Part shown: positions 34,810 through 41,888 of the stretch, piece by piece
Position numbering within the stretch: the first letter of the stretch is position 1
Layout of the letters: each line of letters begins with the position of its first letter
NCBI GenBank assembly: GCA_903924985.1
Contig: CAIYDT010000112.1
Location: forward strand, 1 to 41,888
DNA from: an uncultured Acetobacteraceae bacterium
GTDB taxonomy: Bacteria > Pseudomonadota > Alphaproteobacteria > Acetobacterales > Acetobacteraceae
DNA: 41,888 bases
Direction of reading: 5' to 3'
Translations under genes and position numbers: made by a program
The notes under the pieces: generated by a model
Database searches by the model: none
What the model was told of the DNA's origin: nothing
Seen by the model: the letters and a program-made list of their open reading frames with translations, nothing else

Positions 34810-35478
34810 ATGGCACCTCCGCACGAACGGCATATCACCATCGCGCCCAGCCTGCTCGCCGCCGATTTCGGCCGGCTGAGGGAGGAGGTCGCTGCCATCG
34901 AAGCCGCCGGCGCCGATTGGTTGCATCTGGACGTGATGGACGGGCATTTCGCACCCAATATCAGCTTCGGTCCGGTCGTTCTGGCGGCGCTGCGCAAGTA
35001 TACGGAACTGCCGTTCGACGTGCATCTGATGATCGAGCCTGTCGATCCCTACATCCAGGCCTTCGCCGATGCGGGTGCCGATCACATCTCGTTCCATCCC
35101 GAGGCCTGTGCGCATCCGCACCGTTCCCTGCAACTGATTCGCTCGTTGGGCAAGAAGGCGGGCTTGGTGCTGAATCCGGGGACTCCGCCGGAATCCATTG
35201 CATGGATGCTCGATTTGACCGACATCGTGCTGGTGATGTCGGTTAACCCAGGATTTGGCGGGCAGCAGTTCCTGCCGTCGCAATTGCCCAAGATCGCCGC
35301 CTTGCGCGGCATGATCGACGCGAGCGGCCGCGCCATCGCTTTGGCGGTGGATGGGGGGATTACCCCCGCCACCGCCCCGGCCGTGCTGCAAGCCGGCGCC
35401 GACACGCTGATCGCCGGAACCGCCGTGTTCGGCGCGCCCGACTACGCCGGGGCCATAGCGGCCCTCCGCCCCGCATGA
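34810..35478 (+). CDS. rpe: Ribulose-phosphate 3-epimerase
   Basis: The 222-residue TIM barrel interconverts ribulose 5-phosphate and xylulose 5-phosphate. ITIAPSLLAADFGRL, LHLDVMDGHFAPNISFGP (metal His and catalytic Asp), FDVHLMIEP, VMSVNPGFGGQQF (flexible loop) and LAVDGGITPATAPAV are all present. The start at 34810 begins the conserved part; an in-frame ATG at 34777 is less likely. The stop overlaps the next gene's ATG (ATGA). Confidence 0.97.
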   Translation: MAPPHERHITIAPSLLAADFGRLREEVAAIEAAGADWLHLDVMDGHFAPNISFGPVVLAALRKYTELPFDVHLMIEPVDPYIQAFADAGADHISFHPEACAHPHRSLQLIRSLGKKAGLVLNPGTPPESIAWMLDLTDIVLVMSVNPGFGGQQFLPSQLPKIAALRGMIDASGRAIALAVDGGITPATAPAVLQAGADTLIAGTAVFGAPDYAGAIAALRPA

Positions 35479-37076
35479 TCGCCATCGATCCCCGCCAGTG
35501 GGTGCGCAACGGTCGACGGATGATGGCGCGCTTGCCCAGCCTGCGCATGGGCCGCGTGCCCGACGCCCCCGCACTGCCCGTGCGCGATCCCTGGCCCGGC
35601 GATCCCGACCACGGCGCCCGCCTGCTGAAAGGCGAGTTGGAACTCGGCGGCGCCGTCCGCCCGCTGCATCCCGGCGGCTGGCACGAGGTCACCGGTTCCA
35701 CCTTACTCCGGGCCAGCGCCCACGGTTTCGCCTGGTTGCGGGACCTTCGCGCCCTCGGCACCGACGCGGCCCGGCTGCGCGCCCGTCTGCTGGTCGCGGA
35801 GTGGATCGCCGCCCCGCCGCCCGACGCCATCGCCTACCGGCCGGACGTGGTCGGCGCCCGCATCACCGCCTGGCTCGGCCACTACGACTTCTTCGCCGCC
35901 ACCGCCGACGATTCCTTCCGCCAGCGGCTCATGGCTCGGCTGGTCGCCGATGCCCGCGGCCTGTCCGCCGCCCTCCCGGCCGAGGAAATCGACGCCCGCG
36001 CCCTGACCGCCCTGAAAGGGCTGATCGCCGCCGCCGTGGCGTTGCCGGAACACGCTGGCTTCATGACCCGAGCGCTGCGGTTCCTGCCTCAGGAGATCCT
36101 GAGGCAGGTGCTGCCGGACGGATGCCACGCCGAACGCAGCCCGGCGGCGCAACTGGCGGCGTTGCAGGACCTGACGGAAATCCGCGCGCTGCTGCAAGCT
36201 GGGCAAACCCAGCCCCCCGCGGCGTTGACCAACGCGATCGAGCGCATGGCCCCGGCCCTGCGTGTCCTGCGGCACGGTGACGGCGGTCTCGCGCTGTTCA
36301 ACGGCAGCCGGGAGGAAAAGGCCGCCCTGATCGACCTGGTCCTGACCCAGGCGGGGCGCGGCGGGCGCGGCCCCTCGGCTTTGGCGGATGGCGGGTTCCA
36401 ACGCCTGCAAGCCGGCCGCAGCGTGCTGATTGTCGATTGCGGCGCCCCGCCGCCGCATGGCGTGGATCGCTACGCCCATGCCGGCACCCTGGCAATGGAG
36501 CTGTCGATCGGCCGAGACCGCATGATCGTGAACTGCGGCGCCTTCCCCGCCGGCCCCCCGGAATGGCGGGATGCCGCCCGCGCTACCGCCGCGCACTCCA
36601 CTTTGATCATCGCCGACCATAACAGCAGCGAGCTACGCCCCGACGGCCTCGGTCGCCGCCCCACGGATGTGAAGGCGCAACGGCAGGAGGCCAACGGCGC
36701 GCATTGGCTGGAAGTGCATCACGACGGCTGGATGAAGCCCTTCGGCGCGGTGCACCGCCGGCGCCTGTACGTGTCGGAAAGCGGTGAGGACATCCGCGGG
36801 GAAGACGTGATCGAGGCCGCCCAACCCCAGCCTTTCGCCCTGCGCTTCCATCTGCACCCCGACGTGCAAGCCAGCCTGCAACAGGACGGTGAAGCGGTGC
36901 TGCTAAGACTGCGCTCCGGCGGCGGCTGGCGCCTGCGGGCCGATCACGCGCGCCTGGCGCTGGAGGAAAGCATCTACCTCGGCGGCACTGAACCCCGCCG
37001 GACGGAGCAGGTCGTTCTCCATGGCCTGGCGGATGGCCCGCAGCACGTGAAATGGGCGATCAGCAAGGTCGGATGA
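35475..37076 (+). CDS. Heparinase II/III-like family protein
   Basis: A 533-residue protein of the heparinase II/III-like type common in alphaproteobacteria. The N-terminal alpha-helical toroid (LKGELELGGAVRPLHPGGWHEV through LRDLRALGTDAARLRARLL) is followed by a beta-sandwich C-terminal half (RSVLIVDCGAPPPHGVDRYAHAGTLAMELSIGRDRMIVNCGA, then ARATAAHSTLIIADHNSSE). No signal peptide is seen. The substrate is unknown and may be a polysaccharide rather than heparin. It overlaps rpe by 4 bp, a conserved neighbourhood that usually leads directly to purH. Confidence 0.9.
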   Translation: MIAIDPRQWVRNGRRMMARLPSLRMGRVPDAPALPVRDPWPGDPDHGARLLKGELELGGAVRPLHPGGWHEVTGSTLLRASAHGFAWLRDLRALGTDAARLRARLLVAEWIAAPPPDAIAYRPDVVGARITAWLGHYDFFAATADDSFRQRLMARLVADARGLSAALPAEEIDARALTALKGLIAAAVALPEHAGFMTRALRFLPQEILRQVLPDGCHAERSPAAQLAALQDLTEIRALLQAGQTQPPAALTNAIERMAPALRVLRHGDGGLALFNGSREEKAALIDLVLTQAGRGGRGPSALADGGFQRLQAGRSVLIVDCGAPPPHGVDRYAHAGTLAMELSIGRDRMIVNCGAFPAGPPEWRDAARATAAHSTLIIADHNSSELRPDGLGRRPTDVKAQRQEANGAHWLEVHHDGWMKPFGAVHRRRLYVSESGEDIRGEDVIEAAQPQPFALRFHLHPDVQASLQQDGEAVLLRLRSGGGWRLRADHARLALEESIYLGGTEPRRTEQVVLHGLADGPQHVKWAISKVG

Positions 37077-37086
37077 TTCCCCCATT

Positions 37087-37116
37087 CGTCATCCTCGGGC
37101 TTGACCCGAGGATGGC
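37087..37116. repeat. REP-like palindrome
   Basis: ATCCTCGGG (37091-37099) pairs perfectly with CCCGAGGAT (37105-37113) around a CTTGA loop, within CGTCATCCTCGGGCTTGACC and the sequence after it. It is the cleanest of four related elements in the window (also 7321, 34627 and 34716) and fills most of the gap between the heparinase-like and glycosyltransferase genes. Confidence 0.8.
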
Positions 37117-37133
37117 GTAGGAGGGACTCCCCC

Positions 37134-38237
37134 ATGAAAATCGTCGAAATCACCAACGTAGACTTTTCCCTCCGCCAGTTCCTGCTGCCGTTGATGCGGG
37201 CCGCTCGGGATCGCGGCCACGAGGTGATCGGGGCCTGCGCCGACGGCAAGCTGCTGGAAATCCCTCGCGCCGAGGGCTTCCGCGTCATTGCGCTGCCGCT
37301 GGAGCGTCGCGTCTCCCCGCTGTCCCACTGGCGGGCCTTCCGCGCAGTGGTGGCGCTGTTCCGGGCCGAAAAGCCCGACCTCGTGCACGCCCATATGCCG
37401 ATCAGCGGCTTCCTGGCGCGCATGGCGGCGTGGTGGGCCGGCGTGCCACGCATCGCCTACACCTGCCACGGATTTTGGTTCAATTACGCTGGCAACCCGC
37501 CCCGCCAACTCATCGGCTTCCTGATGGAGTGGCTCGCTGGCCGCATCACCAACGTCTTCCTGACCGTCTCCGACGAGGAAGCCGGCGACGCGCGCCGCCT
37601 GTGGATCAACCGCCGTGCGGTCTCGGTCCGCAACGGCCGCGATCCCTCGGTGTTCCATCCCGATCCCGAAGCCCGCGCGCGCATCCGCGCGGCGTTGGGT
37701 GTGCCGGAGGACCGGGTGGTGGTCGTCGCCGTTTCCCGGCTCGTGCGGCACAAGGGCTATCCCGAACTCGCCGCCGCCATGCGCGACGTGCCGGATGCCG
37801 AGCTGTGGGTGGTGGGCAACCGGCTGGAGTCGGACCGTGGCGACGACATGGAAGCCCTGCTGCGTGAAGCCGGCCTCGGCGACCGCCTGCGCCTACTGGG
37901 GTACCGCACCGACGTTGCCGCGATCCTGGCCGCCGCCGACATTTTTGTCCTCCCCTCCCATTTCGAGGGCCTGCCGATGTCGGTGATCGAGGCCATGCTG
38001 ACCGGCCTCCCCGTCGTCGCGACCGACATTCGCGGCCCGCGCGAACAAGTCGTGCCGGGCGTTACCGGCCTGATCGTGCCCCCACGCGAGGCCCCGCCCT
38101 TGGCGGGGGCATTGCGGCGCCTGACCGCTGATCCTGCCCTCCGCGCTGCGATGGGCGAGGCCGGCCGAACGCGGGCGCTCGATCTCTACGTAGAGGAAAA
38201 AGTGGTGATACGGACCCTGGACCTTTTGGGCCTCTAG
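37134..38237 (+). CDS. Glycosyltransferase family 4 protein
   Basis: A 367-residue GT-B fold glycosyltransferase. The N-terminal lobe shows [20 protein letters not shown] and [20 protein letters not shown]. The C-terminal lobe has [18 protein letters not shown], and the nucleotide-sugar site [39 protein letters not shown] carries the E-x7-E pattern. It probably adds a sugar to lipopolysaccharide or exopolysaccharide at the membrane. The ATG at 37134 follows AGGAGGG; an in-frame ATG at 37101 lies inside the repeat. Its place between the heparinase-like gene and purH is unusual. Confidence 0.92.
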   Translation: MKIVEITNVDFSLRQFLLPLMRAARDRGHEVIGACADGKLLEIPRAEGFRVIALPLERRVSPLSHWRAFRAVVALFRAEKPDLVHAHMPISGFLARMAAWWAGVPRIAYTCHGFWFNYAGNPPRQLIGFLMEWLAGRITNVFLTVSDEEAGDARRLWINRRAVSVRNGRDPSVFHPDPEARARIRAALGVPEDRVVVVAVSRLVRHKGYPELAAAMRDVPDAELWVVGNRLESDRGDDMEALLREAGLGDRLRLLGYRTDVAAILAAADIFVLPSHFEGLPMSVIEAMLTGLPVVATDIRGPREQVVPGVTGLIVPPREAPPLAGALRRLTADPALRAAMGEAGRTRALDLYVEEKVVIRTLDLLGL

Positions 38238-38253
38238 GGTCTATCCCGCGCCC

Positions 38254-39828
38254 ATGACCGACATAGCCCCCATCCGCCGCGCTTTGATCTCCGTTTCCGA
38301 CAAGGAGGGGCTGGTGCCCTTTGCCCAGGCGCTCGTCGCGGCCGGGGTGGAAATCCTGTCCACCGGCGGCTCCGCCAAGGCGCTGCGCGACGCCGGGGTG
38401 CCGGTGAAGGAAGTGTCCGAACACACCGGCTTCCCGGAAATCCTGGACGGGCGCGTCAAGACCCTGGTGCCGCAAATCCACGGCGGCATCCTCGGCCGGC
38501 GCGACCTGCCGGAGCACGTGGCGCAGATGAACGCCCACAACATCGCGCCGATCGATCTGGTGGCGGTGAACCTGTATCCCTTCGAGGCCACGGTCGCCAA
38601 AGGTGCTCCCGATGACGACTGCATCGAGAATATCGACATCGGCGGTCCGGCGCTTATCAGAGCAGCGGCGAAGAACCACGACCATGTCACGATCCTGACC
38701 GAACCCGGCCAATACGCCGCGGTGCTGGACGAGCTGGCCCGCCTGGGCGGCACCACGCGGACGACCCGCCGGAAGCTGGCCGGGGAGGCCTACGCCCGCA
38801 CCGCCGCCTACGACGCCGCCATCGGTGCCTGGTTCGCCGAGAAGCGCGAGGAAACCTTCCCGCGGCGGCTGACGATCTCCGGTACGCTGCGCCAGACCCT
38901 GCGCTACGGCGAGAACCCGCACCAGGCGGCGGGGTTCTACGCCATCGGCGCCCGCTTCGGGGTAGCCTCGGCGACCCAAATCCTGGGCAAGGAACTGTCC
39001 TACAACAACCTCAACGACACCGACGCGGCCTTCGAGTGCGCCGCCGAGTTCGACGCCCCCACCGTGGTGATCGTCAAACACGCCAATCCCTGCGGCGTGG
39101 CGACGGCCGGATCGCTGGCGGAGGCCTGGGACGGGGCGCTGCGTTGCGACCCTGTTTCTCCATACGGCGGCATTGTCGCAGTCAACCGGGTGCTGGACGC
39201 GGCGGCGGCGGAGAAAATCTCCGCCATCTTCACCGAGGTCATCATCGCCCCCGACGCCGATGCGGCGGCGCGCGAAATCCTCGGCCGCAAGAAAAATCTG
39301 CGGGTGCTGCTGACCGGCGGGATGCCAGACCCGGCCGCCCCCGGCCTGACGTTTCGCAGTGTGGCCGGCGGTTTCCTGGCGCAAACCCGCGACGCCGGGC
39401 GGGTGCTGGCCTCGGGGCTGAAAGTGGTCACCAAACGCGCGCCCACCGACGCCGAACTGGCCGATCTGATTTTCGCCTTCCGCGTCTGCAAGCACGTGAA
39501 GTCCAACGCCATCGTCTATGCCCGGGGGGGCGCCACGGTCGGGGTCGGTGCGGGGCAAATGAGCCGGGTGGACTCCGCCCGCATCGCAGCCTGGAAAAGC
39601 GAGGAAGCCGCCAAGGCCATCGGCCTTCCCGGCCGCTTGACCGAGGGCAGCGTCGTCGCCTCCGACGCGTTCTTCCCCTTCGCCGATGGGTTGGAAGCCG
39701 CCATCGCGGCCGGCGCGACCGCGGTTATTCAGCCAGGCGGCTCGATCCGCGACGCCGACGTCATCGCCGCGGCCGACGCGGCCGGGGTTGCGATGGTGCT
39801 AACCGGCATGCGGCACTTCCGGCACTGA
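38254..39828 (+). CDS. purH: Bifunctional AICAR transformylase/IMP cyclohydrolase
   Basis: The 524-residue enzyme carries out the last two steps of IMP synthesis. The N-terminal IMP cyclohydrolase domain (about 1-200) shows [42 protein letters not shown] and [17 protein letters not shown]. The transformylase domain has [20 protein letters not shown] and [15 protein letters not shown]. The C-terminal [11 protein letters not shown] is the standard ending. It is convergent with the DUF2892 gene, with only 2 bp between stops. Confidence 0.98.
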   Translation: MTDIAPIRRALISVSDKEGLVPFAQALVAAGVEILSTGGSAKALRDAGVPVKEVSEHTGFPEILDGRVKTLVPQIHGGILGRRDLPEHVAQMNAHNIAPIDLVAVNLYPFEATVAKGAPDDDCIENIDIGGPALIRAAAKNHDHVTILTEPGQYAAVLDELARLGGTTRTTRRKLAGEAYARTAAYDAAIGAWFAEKREETFPRRLTISGTLRQTLRYGENPHQAAGFYAIGARFGVASATQILGKELSYNNLNDTDAAFECAAEFDAPTVVIVKHANPCGVATAGSLAEAWDGALRCDPVSPYGGIVAVNRVLDAAAAEKISAIFTEVIIAPDADAAAREILGRKKNLRVLLTGGMPDPAAPGLTFRSVAGGFLAQTRDAGRVLASGLKVVTKRAPTDAELADLIFAFRVCKHVKSNAIVYARGGATVGVGAGQMSRVDSARIAAWKSEEAAKAIGLPGRLTEGSVVASDAFFPFADGLEAAIAAGATAVIQPGGSIRDADVIAAADAAGVAMVLTGMRHFRH

Positions 39829-39830
39829 CG

Positions 39831-40025
39831 TCACTCTCCCCGAGCCGGGCAGGTGCTGAAGCCAAACAACCGGTAGAGCGGGCATACCCCCACCACCGCC
39901 GTCGAGAACGGCACGATACCCACCAAGCCCCAAATGGTATGCGGCCAGGTGAACATCATCGTCAGCAGAACCAGCCCGACTACCGCGCGGACGCCGCGAT
40001 CCACACTTCCCAGGTTCTTTTCCAT
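39831..40025 (-). CDS. DUF2892 family two-helix membrane protein
   Basis: A 64-residue protein (MEKNLGSVDRGVRAVVGLV, then TIWGLVGIVPFSTAVVGVCPLYRLFGFSTCP) with the DUF2892 signature. The family comprises small inner-membrane proteins, often linked to rhodanese and YeeE/YedE sulfur-transport genes. The conserved CPLY and TCP cysteines are present. GGAGAG precedes the ATG at 40025; longer upstream frames are not supported. It is divergent from the ArsR-type gene across a short spacer. Confidence 0.9.
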   Translation of the reverse strand: MEKNLGSVDRGVRAVVGLVLLTMMFTWPHTIWGLVGIVPFSTAVVGVCPLYRLFGFSTCPARGE

Positions 40026-40038
40026 CGCCAGCTCTCCG

Positions 40039-40048
40039 TCATATATGA
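40039..40048. promoter_or_regulatory. Palindrome TCATATATGA in the divergent promoter
   Basis: A perfect 10-bp palindrome lies between the DUF2892 start (40025) and the first in-frame start of the ArsR-type remnant (40057). Location and symmetry fit an operator for a dimeric ArsR/BigR-type repressor, but ownership is inferred. Confidence 0.35.
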
Positions 40049-40056
40049 TATTAGGT

Positions 40057-40313
40057 GTGAACCGAGCCGAAATGGAAGCCAGCGCCACCGGCTGATGATC
40101 CTGTGCGATCTGGTGCAGGGGGAGCGCTCGGTCGGCGACATGCTGACCCGGCTTGGCCTGACGCAGTCCAACCTGTCCCGCCACCTCGCGACTTTGCGGG
40201 AGGAAGGGTTGGTCGCGACCCGCCGGGCGGGAACCACCATCCATTACCGCATCGCCTCCGACCGGGTCCGGCCGATCCTGGGACAACTCTACAAACTGTT
40301 CTGCACCCCATGA
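40057..40313 (+). pseudogene. ArsR-type (BigR/SqrR-like) regulator, N-terminally disrupted
   Basis: The C-terminal 75 residues are a good winged-helix ArsR domain: HRLMILCDLVQGERSVGDML, then LGLTQSNLSRHLATLREEGLVATRRAG, with a wing TTIHYRIA and a final helix ending LYKLFCTP. The normal N-terminus is broken. VNRAEMEASA reads from 40057 in a different frame and hits a stop at 40093. The LLKALANP-type helix expected between these parts is missing, so a frame-changing deletion is likely. A shortened protein could start at the ATG at 40095 (72 residues). It overlaps the YeeE gene by 4 bp. Confidence 0.7.
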
Positions 40314-40726
40314 GCCATTTCACCCCCGTCGCCGCCCTGATCGGCGGCATCCTGATCGGCTTATCCGCGACGTTGCTGTGGGCCGGCCTGGGTCGGATCG
40401 CGGGCATCAGCGGTATCGTCGCCGGCATCCGAACGCCGGACCGAGCCTGGCGTATCGTGTTTTTGGCGGGCCTGATCGCCGCACCGCTGCTGTATCGTCT
40501 GGTGGGCGGAACGACCGTCGCGCCGGTTATCGCTGCGTCCCCATGGGTCGTCATTGCCGGCGGGCTGCTGGTCGGTTTCGGCACATGGCTCGGCGGGGGA
40601 TGTACCAGCGGGCACGGCGTCTGCGGCATGGCCCGATTGTCGCTCCGGTCGATCGCGGCGACGGCGGTGTTCATGGCTGCCGCGATGGTAACTGTTTATT
40701 TAACGCATCATATTGGAATCGGATAG
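40310..40726 (+). CDS. YeeE/YedE family membrane protein, first half
   Basis: A 138-residue hydrophobic protein with about four membrane helices. The GGGCTSGHGVCG motif (about 99-110) contains the cysteines implicated in thiosulfate or sulfur-species uptake by YeeE/YedE proteins. It overlaps the ArsR-type stop (ATGA) and is followed 3 bp later by its partner. Two-gene pairs of this type (PmpA/PmpB-like) are common in proteobacteria and are often controlled by BigR/SqrR-like repressors. Confidence 0.9.
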   Translation: MSHFTPVAALIGGILIGLSATLLWAGLGRIAGISGIVAGIRTPDRAWRIVFLAGLIAAPLLYRLVGGTTVAPVIAASPWVVIAGGLLVGFGTWLGGGCTSGHGVCGMARLSLRSIAATAVFMAAAMVTVYLTHHIGIG

Positions 40727-40729
40727 GCC

Positions 40730-41173
40730 ATGCGCGCCCTTTTTATCGCCGCAGTCTGCGGCCTGCTGTTCGGCCTCGGTCTGACCGTCTCCAGTATGAT
40801 CGATCCCCGCAAGGTGCTGGGATTTCTCGACATCGCCGGGGATTGGGACCCCAGCCTGATGCTCGTCATGGCTGGAGCCATTCCGGTCGCGGCGCTCGGC
40901 TACGTATTCAGCCGTCGCCACCCCCCAATACGAACCGGCATCGACCGCCCGCTACTGCTGGGCGCCGCCCTGTTCGGAATCGGCTGGGGGCTGGTCGGCT
41001 ACTGTCCCGGCCCGGCCTTGGCGTCGCTAACGTTCGGCAACCCCAAAACGCTCTTGTTCGTGGCAGCGATGGTGCTGGGCATGTTAGGGCGTGGGCTCAC
41101 AACGAAAGCACCCCGCAAGGTGCCGGTAGTAGCAGAACCGCCGATGTCGGATTTCGGGGGCATTGGTCGTTGA
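40730..41173 (+). CDS. YeeE/YedE family (DUF6691) membrane protein, second half
   Basis: A 147-residue partner of the previous gene, with about four helices. LFGLGLTVSSMIDPRKVLGFLDIAGDWDPSLMLVMAGA is the conserved N-terminal part, and LFGIGWGLVGYCPGPALASL carries the conserved cysteine. The product should form one transporter with the preceding half, moving reduced sulfur species across the inner membrane. The C-terminal tail is polar. Confidence 0.9.
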   Translation: MRALFIAAVCGLLFGLGLTVSSMIDPRKVLGFLDIAGDWDPSLMLVMAGAIPVAALGYVFSRRHPPIRTGIDRPLLLGAALFGIGWGLVGYCPGPALASLTFGNPKTLLFVAAMVLGMLGRGLTTKAPRKVPVVAEPPMSDFGGIGR

Positions 41174-41249
41174 CACGATCGGTAGCCAGCCATATTACCG
41201 CGCGGTAATTGGTTGTTAAGCCAGCCTCGGGAAGGAAGATTTCGATCTC

Positions 41250-41750
41250 ATGACTAAAGTAAAAATTGCGATTCTTGCTGGATTCATGGGTGCTGCCCTC
41301 TCCGGAAATGTCGCCTGTGCTCGCGCTCGTGCGGTTGCTGTCGCGCAGGCAAGCGTGGACGAGACCCGGTTTATGGTCGGGCTGCATTGGAACTTCGGCG
41401 ATGTGCGGCCCGAACTGGTGCTGGGCGTACGCCGGACCGAAACCCTTTCCGACGACCAGGTGTTCGGCGGCAAGCTGGATGTTGCCATTCCGCTGACAAC
41501 CGATATCGCCACACTGAAACCCGTCGTCCGGCTATTGGGAGTGGTCGGTAACCGCGACGTCCAGGGCGAAGCCGGCGGCGGTATCCGGTTGCTGGATTGG
41601 CAGCCCTTGATCGCGGCCGGTATTCAGGCCCCTTACAGCACGGCCGGTGCCAACTACTTCTTCACCGATGGGCTGAAGCCGTATCTCGGTATCAATTCTT
41701 TGGTGCAGCCCAAGGCGCCTAATCGTCCGCTTGCTCCCGCGCCCTTTTAG
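41250..41750 (+). CDS. Secreted protein of unknown function, possible outer-membrane barrel
   Basis: A 166-residue protein with a signal peptide (MTKVKIAILAGFMGAALSG, cleavage perhaps after ACA). Alternating strands follow: TRFMVGLHWNFGDVRPELVLGVRRTE, DQVFGGKLDVAIPLTT, PVVRLLGVVGNRDVQGEAGGGIRLLDW and GIQAPYSTAGANYFFTDGLKPYLGINS. The aromatic end and strand pattern hint at a small outer-membrane beta barrel. I do not recognise the family. It starts 76 bp after the YeeE gene, with GGAAGGAAG before the ATG. Confidence 0.6.
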   Translation: MTKVKIAILAGFMGAALSGNVACARARAVAVAQASVDETRFMVGLHWNFGDVRPELVLGVRRTETLSDDQVFGGKLDVAIPLTTDIATLKPVVRLLGVVGNRDVQGEAGGGIRLLDWQPLIAAGIQAPYSTAGANYFFTDGLKPYLGINSLVQPKAPNRPLAPAPF

Positions 41751-41827
41751 TCCGAACTTCCCTCTTCAAAAATACATAAACCACTGACAGGCAACAAGAA
41801 TTCTCAGACCATACCTTGCGTTCCTGG

Positions 41828-41888
41828 CTACACTGCGAGGTCCAGCAACTCGAACGCCCGCCGCTGCACCGAGGTTGGGCGGGTCAGG
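41828..41888 (-). CDS. C-terminal end of an unidentified gene (partial)
   Basis: The minus strand reads LTRPTSVQRRAFELLDLAV then a TAG stop at 41828-41830; the rest lies outside the window. The ending is reminiscent of transposase or DNA-enzyme C-termini, but 19 residues cannot establish a family. Confidence 0.4.
   Translation of the reverse strand, partial: LTRPTSVQRRAFELLDLAV

Noticed and set aside
1..41888. CRISPR arrays, complete insertion sequences or prophage genes
   Set aside because: No regularly spaced repeats, terminal inverted repeats with transposase, or phage structural genes are visible; only short REP-like elements and one partial gene at the right edge.

Overview
The window reads as a chromosomal segment of a GC-rich alphaproteobacterium, most likely of the Rhodospirillales/Acetobacterales. 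The evidence is the zinc-motif-free uS4, the alphaproteobacterial families DUF1013 (TrcR) and DUF1192, the paired YdcH proteins beside purE-purK, and the strong G/C bias at third codon positions. I see no rRNA, CRISPR array, prophage or complete insertion sequence.

Layout. (1) 1-1.9 kb: rpsD (minus), a small membrane protein and a chalcone-isomerase-like secreted protein. (2) 1.9-10.1 kb: a catabolic-looking block. It holds four luciferase-like (LLM) flavin/F420 oxidoreductases, one of them frameshifted, a class 3 lipase, an NHL beta-propeller, a DoxX-like membrane protein, an alpha/beta hydrolase and a TauD-type dioxygenase. (3) 10.2-14.3 kb: an orphan Tat-exported solute-binding protein, divergent from an EmrAB-like efflux pair (HlyD plus a DHA2 MFS transporter). 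(4) 14.3-25.7 kb: a small secreted protein, a D-2-hydroxyacid dehydrogenase with an EthD-like partner, DoxX and ndk. These are followed by MaoC plus FAH hydrolase, a PRISE-type reductase coupled to an NtaA-type monooxygenase, an orphan family 5 solute-binding protein, an enoyl-CoA hydratase-like protein and an acyl-CoA ligase. (5) 25.8-29.8 kb: core genes rpmE, hsp20 (with a ROSE-like RNA thermometer), DUF1192, trcR, two divergent ydcH genes and purEK. (6) 29.8-32.4 kb, minus strand: tRNA-Trp, secE and nusG, followed by a stand-alone NRPS-like adenylation protein where rplK would usually be. (7) 32.5-33.1 kb: a decayed HigB toxin with an intact HigA antitoxin. (8) 33.4-39.8 kb: rsmB, rpe, a heparinase II/III-like protein, a GT4 glycosyltransferase and purH. 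(9) 39.8-41.9 kb: a sulfur-transport-like cassette (DUF2892 protein, truncated ArsR-type regulator, two YeeE/YedE halves), a secreted hypothetical protein and the C-terminal end of an unidentified gene.

How the genes may work together. Regions 2 and 4 look like accessory degradation of organic substrates: oxygenases and a dioxygenase feed hydrolases, CoA ligation and beta-oxidation-like steps. The substrate cannot be read from the sequence. Regions 5, 6 and 8 are housekeeping (translation, transcription elongation, secretion, purine and pentose metabolism). The most noteworthy sequence signals are the ROSE-type thermosensor before hsp20, a 14-bp inverted repeat that buries the ribosome binding site of the gene at 6925, the adenylation gene attached to nusG, and two regulatory or toxin loci that appear partly broken (higBA and the ArsR gene).
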